A stretch of 64,000 nt of DNA from Vibrio echinoideorum (GCF_024347455.1 NZ_AP025483.1:2604001-2668000), one strand, 5' to 3'; counted from the stretch's first letter, positions 36,332-45,995 are shown. Notes: generated by a model not told the origin, from the letters alone. A program made the numbers and translations.

Positions 36332-36694
36332 ATGGATAAGAGAAAACCAAACGTCATTGATGTTGACACTGCAGAGAAAGAATCGACCCTGACACTCCAA
36401 ATTACTGGAGACATCACCGATTTTAAGGGGCACTTCAAGAGCTTTCCTATTCTTCCTGGCGTTACACAGATTGATTGGGCACTTCACTACGCAGTTCAAG
36501 AGCTAGGTGTCCCTGGTTACTTTAAAGGCATGGAAGTCATCAAGTTCCAAGAGCCGATCCTACCTGACTCCACCATTGTACTGTCACTTAAATGGGAAGC
36601 CGATAAAGATAAATTAATCTTCAGTTACACATCGAACAACGGCGAACAAACCCACTCATCAGGAAAAATGAAGCTGGGAGAGAAAAGTGAATAG
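36332..36694 (+). CDS. apeI: ApeI, hot-dog dehydratase subunit
   Basis: This 120-residue hot-dog protein has TGDITDFKGHFKSFPILPGVTQIDWALHYA, a FabZ/FabA-like segment with the HF-x-P-x-x-PG pattern. It dehydrates the 3-hydroxyacyl-ACP intermediates. In the characterised pathway it forms a heterodimer with ApeP. It overlaps the GTG start of apeJ by 8 bp. The 89-bp gap upstream holds no separate promoter that I can identify. Confidence 0.88.
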   Translation: MDKRKPNVIDVDTAEKESTLTLQITGDITDFKGHFKSFPILPGVTQIDWALHYAVQELGVPGYFKGMEVIKFQEPILPDSTIVLSLKWEADKDKLIFSYTSNNGEQTHSSGKMKLGEKSE

Positions 36695-38570
36695 CGCTCC
36701 TGCCGAGGCGGCTTTTCAACAAACGCTAAAAGAAAGCAGCTACAACGCTTGCTTCCTAATCCCGTGCTTTAACCACGGTGCCACCATGCCAGCTGTGGTC
36801 TCATCACTTCTTAAGTTCGAACTGCCGATTATTATTGTTGATGATGGAAGTGAACTCGCAACCAAACAGTTTTTGACTCCCCTTGCTGATAACCCAAGCG
36901 TAACTCTGGTGACACTTGAGCAGAACCAAGGTAAAGGTGGTGCAGTAAAGGCTGGCATCAAGCGAGCGCAAGAGCTCGGCTTTAGCCACACCATCCAAAT
37001 TGATGCAGACGGCCAACACGACTTAGATGCCCTGCCCGCATTAATCCAAGCTTCACAAACTAAGCCCCAGCGACTTATCTCTGGTCAACCGGTCTATGAC
37101 GATAGCGTGCCTAAAGCCAGGCTGTACGGACGCTACGCGACACACATCTGGGTATGGATAGAGACCCTATCTCTGTCGATTAAAGACAGCATGTGCGGCT
37201 TTAGAGCGTATCCAATAAACCAAACTCAAACAGTGCTCAACAAGTATGATGTCGGCTCAAGAATGGACTTCGATATCGAGATACTGGTTCGCCTGTATTG
37301 GGAAGGCTGCGACATCGACTTTATTGAGACGCGAGTTATTTATCCTGAAAATGGTGTTTCTCATTTCGACGCGCTGTGGGATAACGTAAAAATCAGTTGG
37401 ATGCACACAAGACTGTTCTTCGGCATGCTGCCGAGAGCACCAAAATTGATTGCTCGTCATTTCAAATCAGATTCCGCCGATAGCTTATCTGCTGCCGAGA
37501 GTTTATCTGCAGCTAAGAGTTTGCCAGCTGAAAATAGCCAAGGTTCCTCGGCAAATTCAAAACAGGTACATTCAAAACAGATAAATTCAAAACAGAAAGG
37601 TTCAGAGCAACCACACTGGTCACGCACTCAAGAACGCGGAACAGTACTTGGCATCAAACTGTTATTGGCCGTTTATACCTTGTTAGGCCGAGGCGTATTT
37701 AATCTGATTTTGCGCGGTGTGATGCGTTACTACCATCTAACGGGCAAACGTGCACGAAACGCCTCAGAACAGTACCTATTTCAGCTTCAGGCATACGCTG
37801 AGCAACAAAACATTGAGTTGCCGACTGAATTAACCAGCTATAACCACCTGCTCTCATTTGGCCATACAATGCTAGACAAGTTAGCCGCGTGGAAAGGTGA
37901 TTTCTCAGCCGATAACCTCACCATACATGGTCAAGAGCAATTTGAGAGCATGGTCGCCAACCAACAAGGTGTGCTAATTCTGGGTTCTCACCTTGGCAAT
38001 ATCGAACTGTGCCGAGCTTTGGGTCGCAGACACTCGAACATCAAAATCAATGCGCTGGTTTTCACCGAACACGCTGAGCGTTTTAATTCGGTAATGAAAG
38101 CGGTCAACCCGCAGTCTGATTTAAACCTAATCCAAGTGACCTCAATGGGGCCAGATACCGCTATCTTGTTGCAGCAGAAACTGGAACAAGGCGAGTGGAT
38201 TGTGATTGTGGGCGATAGAACCTCCACCAGCAAAGAAAGTCGCTCGGTATGGGCTGAGTTCTTGGGTAAAGAAGCCCCCTTTCCTCAAGGGCCATTTATG
38301 TTAGCCTCTATACTTAAAGCGCCCGTGTTTCTATTGTTTGGTCTACGTGATGACACTCAATTAAAACCGCACTTTAATGTTTATTTCGAGCATTTTAGCG
38401 ACAAGATCGAGCTACCAAGAAAGACTCGCGAACAATCTTTACAGCAAGTCGTGCAAAAATACGCAAACCGACTTCAGCACTACACACTGAAAGCACCGCT
38501 TCAGTGGTACAACTTTTTTAACTTTTGGACATTGAGCAACCAGCACCATGACGAAAAAGAATCCAAATAG
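36687..38570 (+). CDS. apeJ: ApeJ, glycosyltransferase family 2 / LpxL-like acyltransferase fusion
   Basis: A GTG start at 36687 lies inside apeI, with a GGGAG site 7 bp before it; the product has 627 residues. Residues about 15-235 are a GT2 domain (LIPCFNHGATMPAVV; IIVDDGS; QIDADGQHDLDAL). A low-complexity Ser/Ala/Lys/Gln linker spans about 260-312. Residues about 320-610 are a lipid-A-type acyltransferase with LGSHLGNIELC (HX4E). The fusion is typical of APE clusters and should build the lipid anchor for the polyene. The linker contains repeated SKQ and ESLSAA-type units, detailed in the findings. Confidence 0.9.
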   Translation: MNSAPAEAAFQQTLKESSYNACFLIPCFNHGATMPAVVSSLLKFELPIIIVDDGSELATKQFLTPLADNPSVTLVTLEQNQGKGGAVKAGIKRAQELGFSHTIQIDADGQHDLDALPALIQASQTKPQRLISGQPVYDDSVPKARLYGRYATHIWVWIETLSLSIKDSMCGFRAYPINQTQTVLNKYDVGSRMDFDIEILVRLYWEGCDIDFIETRVIYPENGVSHFDALWDNVKISWMHTRLFFGMLPRAPKLIARHFKSDSADSLSAAESLSAAKSLPAENSQGSSANSKQVHSKQINSKQKGSEQPHWSRTQERGTVLGIKLLLAVYTLLGRGVFNLILRGVMRYYHLTGKRARNASEQYLFQLQAYAEQQNIELPTELTSYNHLLSFGHTMLDKLAAWKGDFSADNLTIHGQEQFESMVANQQGVLILGSHLGNIELCRALGRRHSNIKINALVFTEHAERFNSVMKAVNPQSDLNLIQVTSMGPDTAILLQQKLEQGEWIVIVGDRTSTSKESRSVWAEFLGKEAPFPQGPFMLASILKAPVFLLFGLRDDTQLKPHFNVYFEHFSDKIELPRKTREQSLQQVVQKYANRLQHYTLKAPLQWYNFFNFWTLSNQHHDEKESK

Positions 38571-40095
38571 CATCACTTTTGGTGCCGAACGCCTCACTAT
38601 CGAGGACGTTGTCGCTATCTCACAAGGCGCAAAAGCCTCGATGAACTCAAGTGACGAGTTCACATCAAAAATCGACCGCGGTGTTGCTTTCTTAGAACGC
38701 CTTCTAAAAGAAGAAGGCGTAATCTATGGCGTAACAACGGGTTACGGTGACTCATGTACCGTTGCGATCCCGCCGAACCTTGTCGATGAATTACCACTGC
38801 ATCTAACGCGTTTTCACGGCTGTGGTTTAGGCGAAATTTTGTCTCACGAGCAAGCGCGCGCAGTGTTAGCAACGCGTCTTTGTTCGTTGTCACAAGGTGT
38901 GTCTGGTGTGACTCACGATCTGCTCAACCAAATCGTTACCCTGATCAACCAAGATATCTCACCGCGTATTCCTCAAGAAGGCTCTGTCGGCGCCAGTGGC
39001 GATCTAACGCCTTTGTCTTATTTGGCAGCAACGCTAATTGGCGAGCGCGATGTTATCTATAAAGGCGAAGTTCGCCCAACCAGTGATGTCTACAAAGAAC
39101 TAGGCATTAACCCTATCAAGCTTAAGCCCAAAGAAGGCCTAGCGTTGATGAATGGCACGTCAGTGATGACAGCCTTAGCCTGTATCGCCTACAAACGCGC
39201 TGAATACCTAACTCAACTGTCGACTAAGATCACGGCAATGGTGTCTGTGGGTATGCAAGGTAATGACTTCCACTTCGATGAAGCGCTGTTTGCAGTGAAG
39301 CCTCACCCTGGTCAACAACAAATTGCAGCGTGGTTACGCGACGACCTTCAAGCAGAACGCCCACCTCGCAACAGTGACCGACTGCAAGATCGTTACTCAT
39401 TGCGTTGTGCTCCACATGTTATCGGTGTCGTTCAAGACTCTCTGCCTTGGCTTCGCCAAATGATTGAGAATGAGCTCAACAGCGCCAACGATAACCCAAT
39501 TATCGATGGTGATAATGAACGCGTACTGCATGGTGGACACTTCTACGGCGGCCATATTGCCATGGCGATGGATACGTTAAAAACAGCAGTAGCCAACCTT
39601 GCGGATCTGCTTGATCGCCAAATGGCACAGTTGATGGATTACAAGTTCAACAACGGACTGCCATTTAACCTAACAGGCGCAGAAGGCGAGCGTAAGCCAA
39701 TCAACCACGGCTTCAAGGCAGTACAGATCGGTGTTTCGGCTTGGACGGCAGAAGCACTAAAACACACCATGCCAGCAAGCGTGTTCTCTCGTTCTACTGA
39801 ATGTCACAACCAAGATAAAGTCAGCATGGGTACCATTGCTGCTCGTGATTGTTTACGCGTTTTAGAGCTAACGGAACAAGTGGCAGCAGCATCACTTCTG
39901 GCGGGTACACAAGCACTTGAACTTCGTAAACGTCACAATGAGCTTGATGAGCACCACATGAGTGAAAACCTAAAGCACATTCGCGACGAAGTACTCAAAG
40001 AGTTTGAGTTTATTGTTGAAGATCGACCGCTTGAAGGCGATCTACGCCACTTCATTGCTCGTATTCAAAGTCAGCACTGGTCACTTTACTCATAG
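38548..40095 (+). CDS. MIO-dependent aromatic amino acid ammonia-lyase
   Basis: The 515-residue HAL/PAL/TAL-family enzyme has the self-cyclising triad Ala149-Ser150-Gly151 (GSVGASGDLTPLSYLAA) that forms the MIO cofactor, and the active-site loop YGVTTGYGDS. The selectivity pair is Phe89-His90. Within this operon it probably makes the cinnamate- or coumarate-type starter for the polyene from Phe or Tyr, but His as substrate is not excluded. It overlaps apeJ by 23 bp. Annotation as plain histidine ammonia-lyase (hutH) would be misleading because no hut genes are near. Confidence 0.9.
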   Translation: MTKKNPNSITFGAERLTIEDVVAISQGAKASMNSSDEFTSKIDRGVAFLERLLKEEGVIYGVTTGYGDSCTVAIPPNLVDELPLHLTRFHGCGLGEILSHEQARAVLATRLCSLSQGVSGVTHDLLNQIVTLINQDISPRIPQEGSVGASGDLTPLSYLAATLIGERDVIYKGEVRPTSDVYKELGINPIKLKPKEGLALMNGTSVMTALACIAYKRAEYLTQLSTKITAMVSVGMQGNDFHFDEALFAVKPHPGQQQIAAWLRDDLQAERPPRNSDRLQDRYSLRCAPHVIGVVQDSLPWLRQMIENELNSANDNPIIDGDNERVLHGGHFYGGHIAMAMDTLKTAVANLADLLDRQMAQLMDYKFNNGLPFNLTGAEGERKPINHGFKAVQIGVSAWTAEALKHTMPASVFSRSTECHNQDKVSMGTIAARDCLRVLELTEQVAAASLLAGTQALELRKRHNELDEHHMSENLKHIRDEVLKEFEFIVEDRPLEGDLRHFIARIQSQHWSLYS

Positions 40096-40141
40096 AGTAG
40101 CTAACTTCATAAAGTAGTTAACCTCATAAAGTAGCTACCCC
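40091..40141 (+). repeat. Three 17-bp tandem repeats after the ammonia-lyase gene
   Basis: Units CATAGAGTAGCTAACTT, CATAAAGTAGTTAACCT and CATAAAGTAGCTACCCC follow each other directly. The first carries the stop codon of the ammonia-lyase gene. They fill most of the gap to apeK. Confidence 0.85.
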
Positions 40142-40168
40142 TTTACGCAATATTGTTGAGAGCGATTT

Positions 40169-40699
40169 ATGTCTGAAATCCTTCATCCATTACAATCTGA
40201 GGTAACTCTAATTACCTCATTCCAAGATGCCGACCCGATGGGCGTGATCTATCACGGCAACTACTTCCGGTTTTTTGAAGAAGTAAGGCGCATCATGATG
40301 GATAAGATTGAGTACAACTATCATGAGATGAAGGATTCCGGCTACATGTGGCCGATCATCGACACGCGTGTAAAGTACATTAAAGCGATCCCTTTTAATC
40401 ATCAGATCAAGGTATCAGCTAAGCTGACCGAGTGGGAAAATCGCTTGCGTGTTGACTACGAGATTCACGATGCCAACACTGGAGCTCGTATGACGCGAGC
40501 TCATACCATGCAGGTTGCGGTGACCATTGAAGAACAAGAAATGTGTTTTGCTTCGCCGAAAATATTTACCGATAAAATCGATCATTGGCACCAATTTGGC
40601 TGTTTGCCACAATCAAACACCACTCAATCAAATAATCCGCTATCCGATCAATCTCAAGCAACTAACACACAGCAGCAGGTGAAACATGAGTCTGTTTAA
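40169..40699 (+). CDS. apeK: ApeK, hot-dog thioesterase
   Basis: The 176-residue 4HBT-type enzyme has the signature FQDADPMGVIYHGNYFRFFEEVRR, in which the Asp is the usual catalytic residue. In the characterised APE system the thioesterase binds both ACPs and is thought to edit or release chains. The last 25 residues are a Gln/Ser/Asn-rich tail. The next gene, apeL, overlaps its end by 14 bp. Confidence 0.9.
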   Translation: MSEILHPLQSEVTLITSFQDADPMGVIYHGNYFRFFEEVRRIMMDKIEYNYHEMKDSGYMWPIIDTRVKYIKAIPFNHQIKVSAKLTEWENRLRVDYEIHDANTGARMTRAHTMQVAVTIEEQEMCFASPKIFTDKIDHWHQFGCLPQSNTTQSNNPLSDQSQATNTQQQVKHESV

Positions 40700-41384
40700 A
40701 CACGGACGTAAGCAAATCAGCATCGCACTACTAGGGCTTGCCTCTGTGATGGCGAGTAGCTTTGTTATTGCTAATGAAAGTACAGCTACGGTTGGCTCTG
40801 TTTCAGATCTTCAAACAGTATTAAGTGCAAACAACATCGTGCGTGGAGAGTTTACTCAAACACGCAATATGGAAATGTTCGCTCAGCCTTTAACATCACA
40901 AGGTGCTTTCCTGTTAGACAAATCGAATGGTTTACTTTGGACACAAGCGACACCCTTCCCTGTGAGCTTGGTGCTAACCGACAACAAACTGAGCCAAAGG
41001 TTTGCTGATCAACCAGCTAAGATCATCACCGACCAAGAAAACCCAATGGCGTTTTATTTCAGCCATATATTCCTAGCGGTGTTCCACGGTGATACTCAAA
41101 AACTCCAAGAGCAGTTCTCACTGTCATTTGAACCTGCGACTGAGCAAAGCTCAGATGAAAGTGCAAATGAAAGCACAGAGGGTACGTCATGGACGCTCAC
41201 TCTAAAGCCCAAAAGTGCGCCAATGAATGCGGTATTTGAAGCCATCACACTACAAGGTAACAACGATATTGAACGCATTGAGCTGAAAGAGATTCGTGGA
41301 GACAGCACAGTGATCGAATTTAGCCAGCTAAGCCATCAACCGGAAGTATTATCAGATGCTGAAGCGCAACAATTCCAACTCTAG
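40686..41384 (+). CDS. apeL: ApeL, LolA-like periplasmic lipoprotein carrier
   Basis: The 232-residue secreted protein has a signal peptide (about 1-30) and a LolA-type beta fold (VRGEFTQTRNMEMFAQPLTSQGAFLL; GLLWTQATPFP). It probably carries the hydrophobic polyene lipid or a dedicated lipoprotein across the periplasm, in partnership with the MMPL exporter ApeM. An acidic Ser/Glu-rich insert lies at about 153-170. It overlaps both neighbours, indicating co-translation. Confidence 0.88.
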   Translation: MSLFKHGRKQISIALLGLASVMASSFVIANESTATVGSVSDLQTVLSANNIVRGEFTQTRNMEMFAQPLTSQGAFLLDKSNGLLWTQATPFPVSLVLTDNKLSQRFADQPAKIITDQENPMAFYFSHIFLAVFHGDTQKLQEQFSLSFEPATEQSSDESANESTEGTSWTLTLKPKSAPMNAVFEAITLQGNNDIERIELKEIRGDSTVIEFSQLSHQPEVLSDAEAQQFQL

Positions 41385-43728
41385 CCTTGCCCTTATTTGG
41401 CTTGTTGTCGTGGTGCTATTTAGCGGACTGTTAATCAAACAGTTCGCTTTTTCTTCTTCAGTACCGATTGAAAGCAACATTATGAAATTGCTGCCAGAAA
41501 ACCAGCAAGATCCTATGGTAGAACAAGCCTTTCAACAGATTTCCAACTCGATGAGTGAGCAAGTCGTCTTCATAATAAGTGGCTCTGATATCGAACATGC
41601 CACCGCTGCCACTAATGCTTTTGAAAAAGCCCTCAACCAAAGAGCGTTCTCCAGTCAGCCAACTCTTTTTAAGCACGTGCAAGGCAAAATCAACGCCAGC
41701 ACTCAAAGCCAATGGAGCGATTTCTATTTTCGTCATCGGGCTCAACTGTTGACCGTTCAACAAAAAGAAACACTGGTACACTCGCCCGAATCTCGCGCTC
41801 AACATGTAATTCAGTCGTTATACAATCCATTTTCAGGCGTCACTGCAGCCGAACTGACACTCGATCCTTTTTTGTTATTTCGAGACTACATCAGCGCCGT
41901 TGGTACTCGTTCGAGTAACTTTAGCCTTAAAGAGGGCTACCTAACGGCGCAATCGCAAGCTCAGTCACACATTTTGGTTACCGCAACCTTGGCTGGCTCT
42001 CCCTATAGCTTGGCTATTCAAGAGCAACTTCCGGCACTTGACGCTTTAGAGCGAGACATAGAGAAGCAATTTGACGTCAAAGTTCAGCATACTGGCGTGG
42101 TTTTCTACGCTAATTACGGCACTCAAAGTGCAAAATCTGAGATCAGCACCATTGGTTTAGGATCGTTAGCTGGCGTTATTCTGTTGGTGTGGCTGACATT
42201 TCGTAGCGCCCTACCACTTGCTTTATCACTACTTTCAATCAGTACTGGATTACTGGTTGCACTCGCGAGCACCGTCGCTATCTTCGGCAAAATTCACTTG
42301 TTCAGCTTAGTGTTCGGCGCCAGTTTGATCGGCGTATCAATCGATTACTCTTTTCACTTCCTTACCGATCGCTTAGCGGCAGGAAGTAAATGGCAAAGTA
42401 AAAAAGGGTTGCAGCATATCCTTATTGCGATCAGTTTAGGGCTTATTACTAGCTTGATTGGCTATCTAGGCTTACTTGTTGCACCTTTCCCAGGCTTACA
42501 ACAACTTGCTTTGTTCTCGTCAATTGGACTCATTGCAGCTTACGCCAGTGTAGTGTGTTGGTACCCCGCTTTAGCGGCGAAACCAAGTCAGGAACGTCCA
42601 CTCCCCCTAGCGAAGCTTTGGCATAGTTGGTTGAGTGTATGGAGCAAGCCAAAATTCAGAATAGGCTTACCGTTAACGGTGACTGTCGTTAGCCTAATGT
42701 CACTCAGTCAAATTCGTTACGACGACGATATACGCCAACTTCAGGCAATGCCAGAGCAACTCAAACAGCAAGAGCAAGCCATCACTGAGATTTCAGGATT
42801 AGGCAGTGGTCAAAATATGCTGTTGGTGACTGCGAAAAGTAATCAAGCATTACTGAAAAAATTGGCATTGATCACCTCTGAATTAGATTCATTGATCGAG
42901 AAGCGAAGCATCTCAGGATATCGCAGCGTCAATCAACACCTGCCAAGTGAACATGAGCAAAATGAAAACTATCTGCTAGTGAAACAGCTCTACGCTAATC
43001 AGAGCTCAACATTACAAACCACATTAGGTTGGTCGAGTTTCCCTGAGCTTCCTAACTATGAACCAATAACAGTTGATGGTTTTTTAGCATCACCAGTATC
43101 AGAACCCATTCGTCCTCTTTGGTTGAGGCCGATAGATGGACAAGCTGCGTCTGTTATTTTAATCAAAGATGTCACTGACTCAGAGCTGTTCTCTCAATGG
43201 CTTGGTTCAGATTTTGCTCAGCAACAAGATGTTAAGTTCCTCAATAAGGCCGATGAAATATCGTCGCTTTTTGCTGAATACAGAGTCAAGATCACCGAAC
43301 TATTATTAATAGCATTGGCAGCCATTGGAATGGTTTTAGGTTGGCGCTATGGCGTAAAACAAAGCCTGTTGATGCTGTTACCGTCTTTAATTGCGGGAAT
43401 CGCAGGGCTAGCGATCACCGGCGTTTTAGGTTCGACCTTAAACCTATTTAACTTATTGGGTCTGATTCTGATTCTAGGGATTGGCATCGACTACACCCTT
43501 TTCTTTGCTGAGCAGAAGAAATCACTGAGCACCTTGTTAGCCATTACCTTGTCTGGCCTCACGACGCTGCTTTCATTTGGTTTACTGTCACTAAGTCAGA
43601 CTCATGCCATTCATAGCTTCGGTGTTACCGTCTTAACGGGTATTTTTGTGGCGTGGTTGCTTTCTCCACTCGCAATCAATACAGAGAAAGCCGCAAGAAA
43701 ACCAAAACCTCATGAGGCTTTTAGATGA
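41356..43728 (+). CDS. apeM: ApeM, MMPL/RND-family lipid exporter
   Basis: The 790-residue inner-membrane transporter has the duplicated RND layout. A TM helix at about 10-28 is followed by a periplasmic loop, TM bundle 1 at about 265-410, a second periplasmic loop, and TM bundle 2 at about 640-775. Each bundle has a GxSIDYSFHF or GIGIDYTLFF segment typical of MMPL proteins. It should move the aryl polyene lipid out of the inner membrane using the proton gradient. It overlaps apeL by 29 bp and apeN by 4 bp. Confidence 0.92.
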   Translation: MLKRNNSNSSLALIWLVVVVLFSGLLIKQFAFSSSVPIESNIMKLLPENQQDPMVEQAFQQISNSMSEQVVFIISGSDIEHATAATNAFEKALNQRAFSSQPTLFKHVQGKINASTQSQWSDFYFRHRAQLLTVQQKETLVHSPESRAQHVIQSLYNPFSGVTAAELTLDPFLLFRDYISAVGTRSSNFSLKEGYLTAQSQAQSHILVTATLAGSPYSLAIQEQLPALDALERDIEKQFDVKVQHTGVVFYANYGTQSAKSEISTIGLGSLAGVILLVWLTFRSALPLALSLLSISTGLLVALASTVAIFGKIHLFSLVFGASLIGVSIDYSFHFLTDRLAAGSKWQSKKGLQHILIAISLGLITSLIGYLGLLVAPFPGLQQLALFSSIGLIAAYASVVCWYPALAAKPSQERPLPLAKLWHSWLSVWSKPKFRIGLPLTVTVVSLMSLSQIRYDDDIRQLQAMPEQLKQQEQAITEISGLGSGQNMLLVTAKSNQALLKKLALITSELDSLIEKRSISGYRSVNQHLPSEHEQNENYLLVKQLYANQSSTLQTTLGWSSFPELPNYEPITVDGFLASPVSEPIRPLWLRPIDGQAASVILIKDVTDSELFSQWLGSDFAQQQDVKFLNKADEISSLFAEYRVKITELLLIALAAIGMVLGWRYGVKQSLLMLLPSLIAGIAGLAITGVLGSTLNLFNLLGLILILGIGIDYTLFFAEQKKSLSTLLAITLSGLTTLLSFGLLSLSQTHAIHSFGVTVLTGIFVAWLLSPLAINTEKAARKPKPHEAFR

Positions 43729-44348
43729 AAAATACAATACAGATAACGCTGGGCGTTGTATTGGGTTTACTACTCAGTGCCTGTTCAATGGTTTCTCAGC
43801 AGCCGACTGGCGCAAGTGTGTCTATCGATAATGACACCGAATTAGCCTTACCTTTGCCTTCTGAGCTTGGATACTCATTTACGGCGAGCCAGTTGATTAA
43901 CGCGACCTGGCAAAACGAGACTCAACAACTTCCTGTCCAAGTTGAAGTGACACCAGATAAAGTGGTGTTAGCTGGTTTTTCATCTTGGGGTACTCGAATT
44001 TTGTCACTGCAGTACCAAAACCAAGTGATTGATACACAGGTTTTATCTGGCCTTGGGGCGACCCTGCCGCAACCCGAACAGGTGCTATTTAATTTAATGC
44101 TGACCCTATGGCCAGTTGAAGCGTGGACTCAACCTTTAGAAAGTATCGGCTGGCACTTGGTCGACACAGAAAACAGCCGCACAGTGTTTGACGATAACCA
44201 ACAGGCAATCATTCGAATTGATTACCAAGCGGATTCCGGATCTGACAAAACTCGCGGCGATATTGTTTTCACGCATTTGACCCAAGGCTATACCATCACT
44301 ATACAAACGTTGAACTCAACGATTGTCGACAACCCAAGTAAGAGCTGA
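43725..44348 (+). CDS. apeN: ApeN, DUF3261-type lipoprotein
   Basis: The 207-residue lipoprotein has signal MKNTIQITLGVVLGLLLSAC (Cys20). The mature part is predicted to be beta-rich (VEVTPDKVVLAGFSSWGTRILSLQYQNQ), matching the small DUF3261 lipoproteins that accompany APE exporters. It could be the outer-membrane acceptor for the LolA-like carrier. The start overlaps the apeM stop (ATGA). Confidence 0.85.
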   Translation: MKNTIQITLGVVLGLLLSACSMVSQQPTGASVSIDNDTELALPLPSELGYSFTASQLINATWQNETQQLPVQVEVTPDKVVLAGFSSWGTRILSLQYQNQVIDTQVLSGLGATLPQPEQVLFNLMLTLWPVEAWTQPLESIGWHLVDTENSRTVFDDNQQAIIRIDYQADSGSDKTRGDIVFTHLTQGYTITIQTLNSTIVDNPSKS

Positions 44349-44353
44349 ACACT

Positions 44354-45538
44354 ATGCCTATTTACATCCAATACTGTGGTTTCCACTCGGCGCTAGGCTC
44401 AAGCGTTGCTGAAATTCACGACTGCCTTACAAATGAGCACCGCTCGAACATGGTTGAAGTGGACGATATGCTGAATGACGGCAAGTCGACTGTCGTTGGT
44501 AAGGTAGCGGGCGATCTGCCTGAAATTCCTCAGCACCTTGCCGAATACGCTACTCGTAATAACCAGCTCGCGTTATCGGCCCTAAACCAAATCAAAGATT
44601 CTATCGAGCAAGCAAAATTACAATTTGGCTCGGATAAAGTTGCTGTTGTTATAGGCACTAGCACCTCAGGTATTTCTGATGGCGAAGCGGCTTTCAAACA
44701 TAAATTGACACACGATGAGTTTCCTGAGCATTACCATTACTCGAAACAAGAGCTTGGCAATACTTCTGAGTTCGTCAGCCAGTACTGCGCGATAACGGGG
44801 CCAAGTTATGCAATCTCGACGGCTTGCTCATCAAGTGGCCGTGTATTTCTCACCGCCGAGCGACTGTTAGACTCCGGCATGGCCGATGCTGTTTTGGTTG
44901 GAGGTGTCGATACCTTATGTAAACTTACGCTCAATGGCTTCCATGGCCTTGAAGCGCTTTCAACGACACATTGTCAGCCTTTTAGTACTTCTAGAGATGG
45001 TATTAATATCGGAGAAGCCGCCGCATTTATGCTGCTTAGCAAAATAAAACCATCGAACAACTTACCCAATATTGCTCTGTTAGGTTGTGGTGATAGTTCT
45101 GATGCGCACCATATATCAGCCCCTCACCCTGAAGGAAATGGCGCAGAACACGCCATGAGAAAGGCACTGAACGCTGCACAGCTAACAGCAGAGGACATCG
45201 GCTATATCAATGCCCATGGCACCGCTACGCCTCTCAATGACTCAATGGAAAGCAAAGCCATTCATCGTATTTTTGCAAACAAGGTTCCCGTCAGTTCCAC
45301 CAAGCCACTCACCGGGCATACTCTTGGAGCCGCGAGTGCGATAGAAGCAGCAATAGCATGGCATATTTTAAAATATGACTTACCGCTTCCCTTACAAAAA
45401 TGTCAGGATAAAGCTGAGGATATTGAGATTGATTTGGTAAACTGTGCCCAGAAACTTAAAGTAAAGAACATCTTAAGCAACTCTTTTGCTTTTGGTGGCA
45501 ACAACATTAGCCTGATTTTTGGTGTAGTAAATGACTGA
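44354..45538 (+). CDS. apeO: ApeO, polyketide ketosynthase
   Basis: The 394-residue FabF-type ketosynthase has a complete triad: Cys in YAISTACSSSGRVF, His in NAHGTATPLND and His in KPLTGHTLGAASAIEAA. It condenses malonyl-ACP with the aryl starter and the growing polyene, pairing with the Cys-less ApeC as chain-length factor. It overlaps apeP by 8 bp. Confidence 0.93.
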   Translation: MPIYIQYCGFHSALGSSVAEIHDCLTNEHRSNMVEVDDMLNDGKSTVVGKVAGDLPEIPQHLAEYATRNNQLALSALNQIKDSIEQAKLQFGSDKVAVVIGTSTSGISDGEAAFKHKLTHDEFPEHYHYSKQELGNTSEFVSQYCAITGPSYAISTACSSSGRVFLTAERLLDSGMADAVLVGGVDTLCKLTLNGFHGLEALSTTHCQPFSTSRDGINIGEAAAFMLLSKIKPSNNLPNIALLGCGDSSDAHHISAPHPEGNGAEHAMRKALNAAQLTAEDIGYINAHGTATPLNDSMESKAIHRIFANKVPVSSTKPLTGHTLGAASAIEAAIAWHILKYDLPLPLQKCQDKAEDIEIDLVNCAQKLKVKNILSNSFAFGGNNISLIFGVVND

Positions 45539-45995
45539 TATCCCTTCTGTAGACCAACTCCTCCCACATGATGACCCGATGATATTAATCGATCGTGCTA
45601 TCAGCGTAGAGGCGTTATCGATTCACTGCCAAGTGGATATTGGAGCACATAACCTGTTCTTTAACGCAGACACTCAAACCGTACCCGCTTATGTTGGTAT
45701 CGAGTTTATGGCGCAGTCGGTTGCCGCTTGGTCTGGATACCACGCGATAAAAAACGGCACCACTCCACCCATCGGGTTCTTACTGGGTTCTCGTCGTTAC
45801 AAATCACTTTGTGACCAATTTTATCAAGGACAAACCCTTGATATCTACGCCGAGCAACTGATGCAAGACAGTGGCATGGCCGTGTTTACCGCCAGAGTCG
45901 AAGACCAAGGCGAATTGGTGGCTCAATGCCAACTTAATGTCTATGTGCCAACTGAACAAAAATTACAAGAAATGAAAACTAGGAGCCCATCATGA
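45531..45995 (+). CDS. apeP: ApeP, hot-dog dehydratase subunit
   Basis: The 154-residue protein has the FabA/FabZ-like helix VPAYVGIEFMAQSVAAWSGYHA and LLPHDDPMILIDRA at the start. Partner of ApeI in the heterodimeric 3-hydroxyacyl-ACP dehydratase that sets the all-trans double bonds. With no enoyl reductase in the operon, dehydration products are kept as a polyene. It overlaps apeO and apeQ. Confidence 0.92.
   Translation: MTDIPSVDQLLPHDDPMILIDRAISVEALSIHCQVDIGAHNLFFNADTQTVPAYVGIEFMAQSVAAWSGYHAIKNGTTPPIGFLLGSRRYKSLCDQFYQGQTLDIYAEQLMQDSGMAVFTARVEDQGELVAQCQLNVYVPTEQKLQEMKTRSPS

Noticed and set aside
38548..40095. Histidine utilisation enzyme HutH
   Set aside because: The family is right but no hut genes are adjacent, the gene overlaps apeJ, and the Phe89-His90 pair is not the Ser-His of typical HutH.
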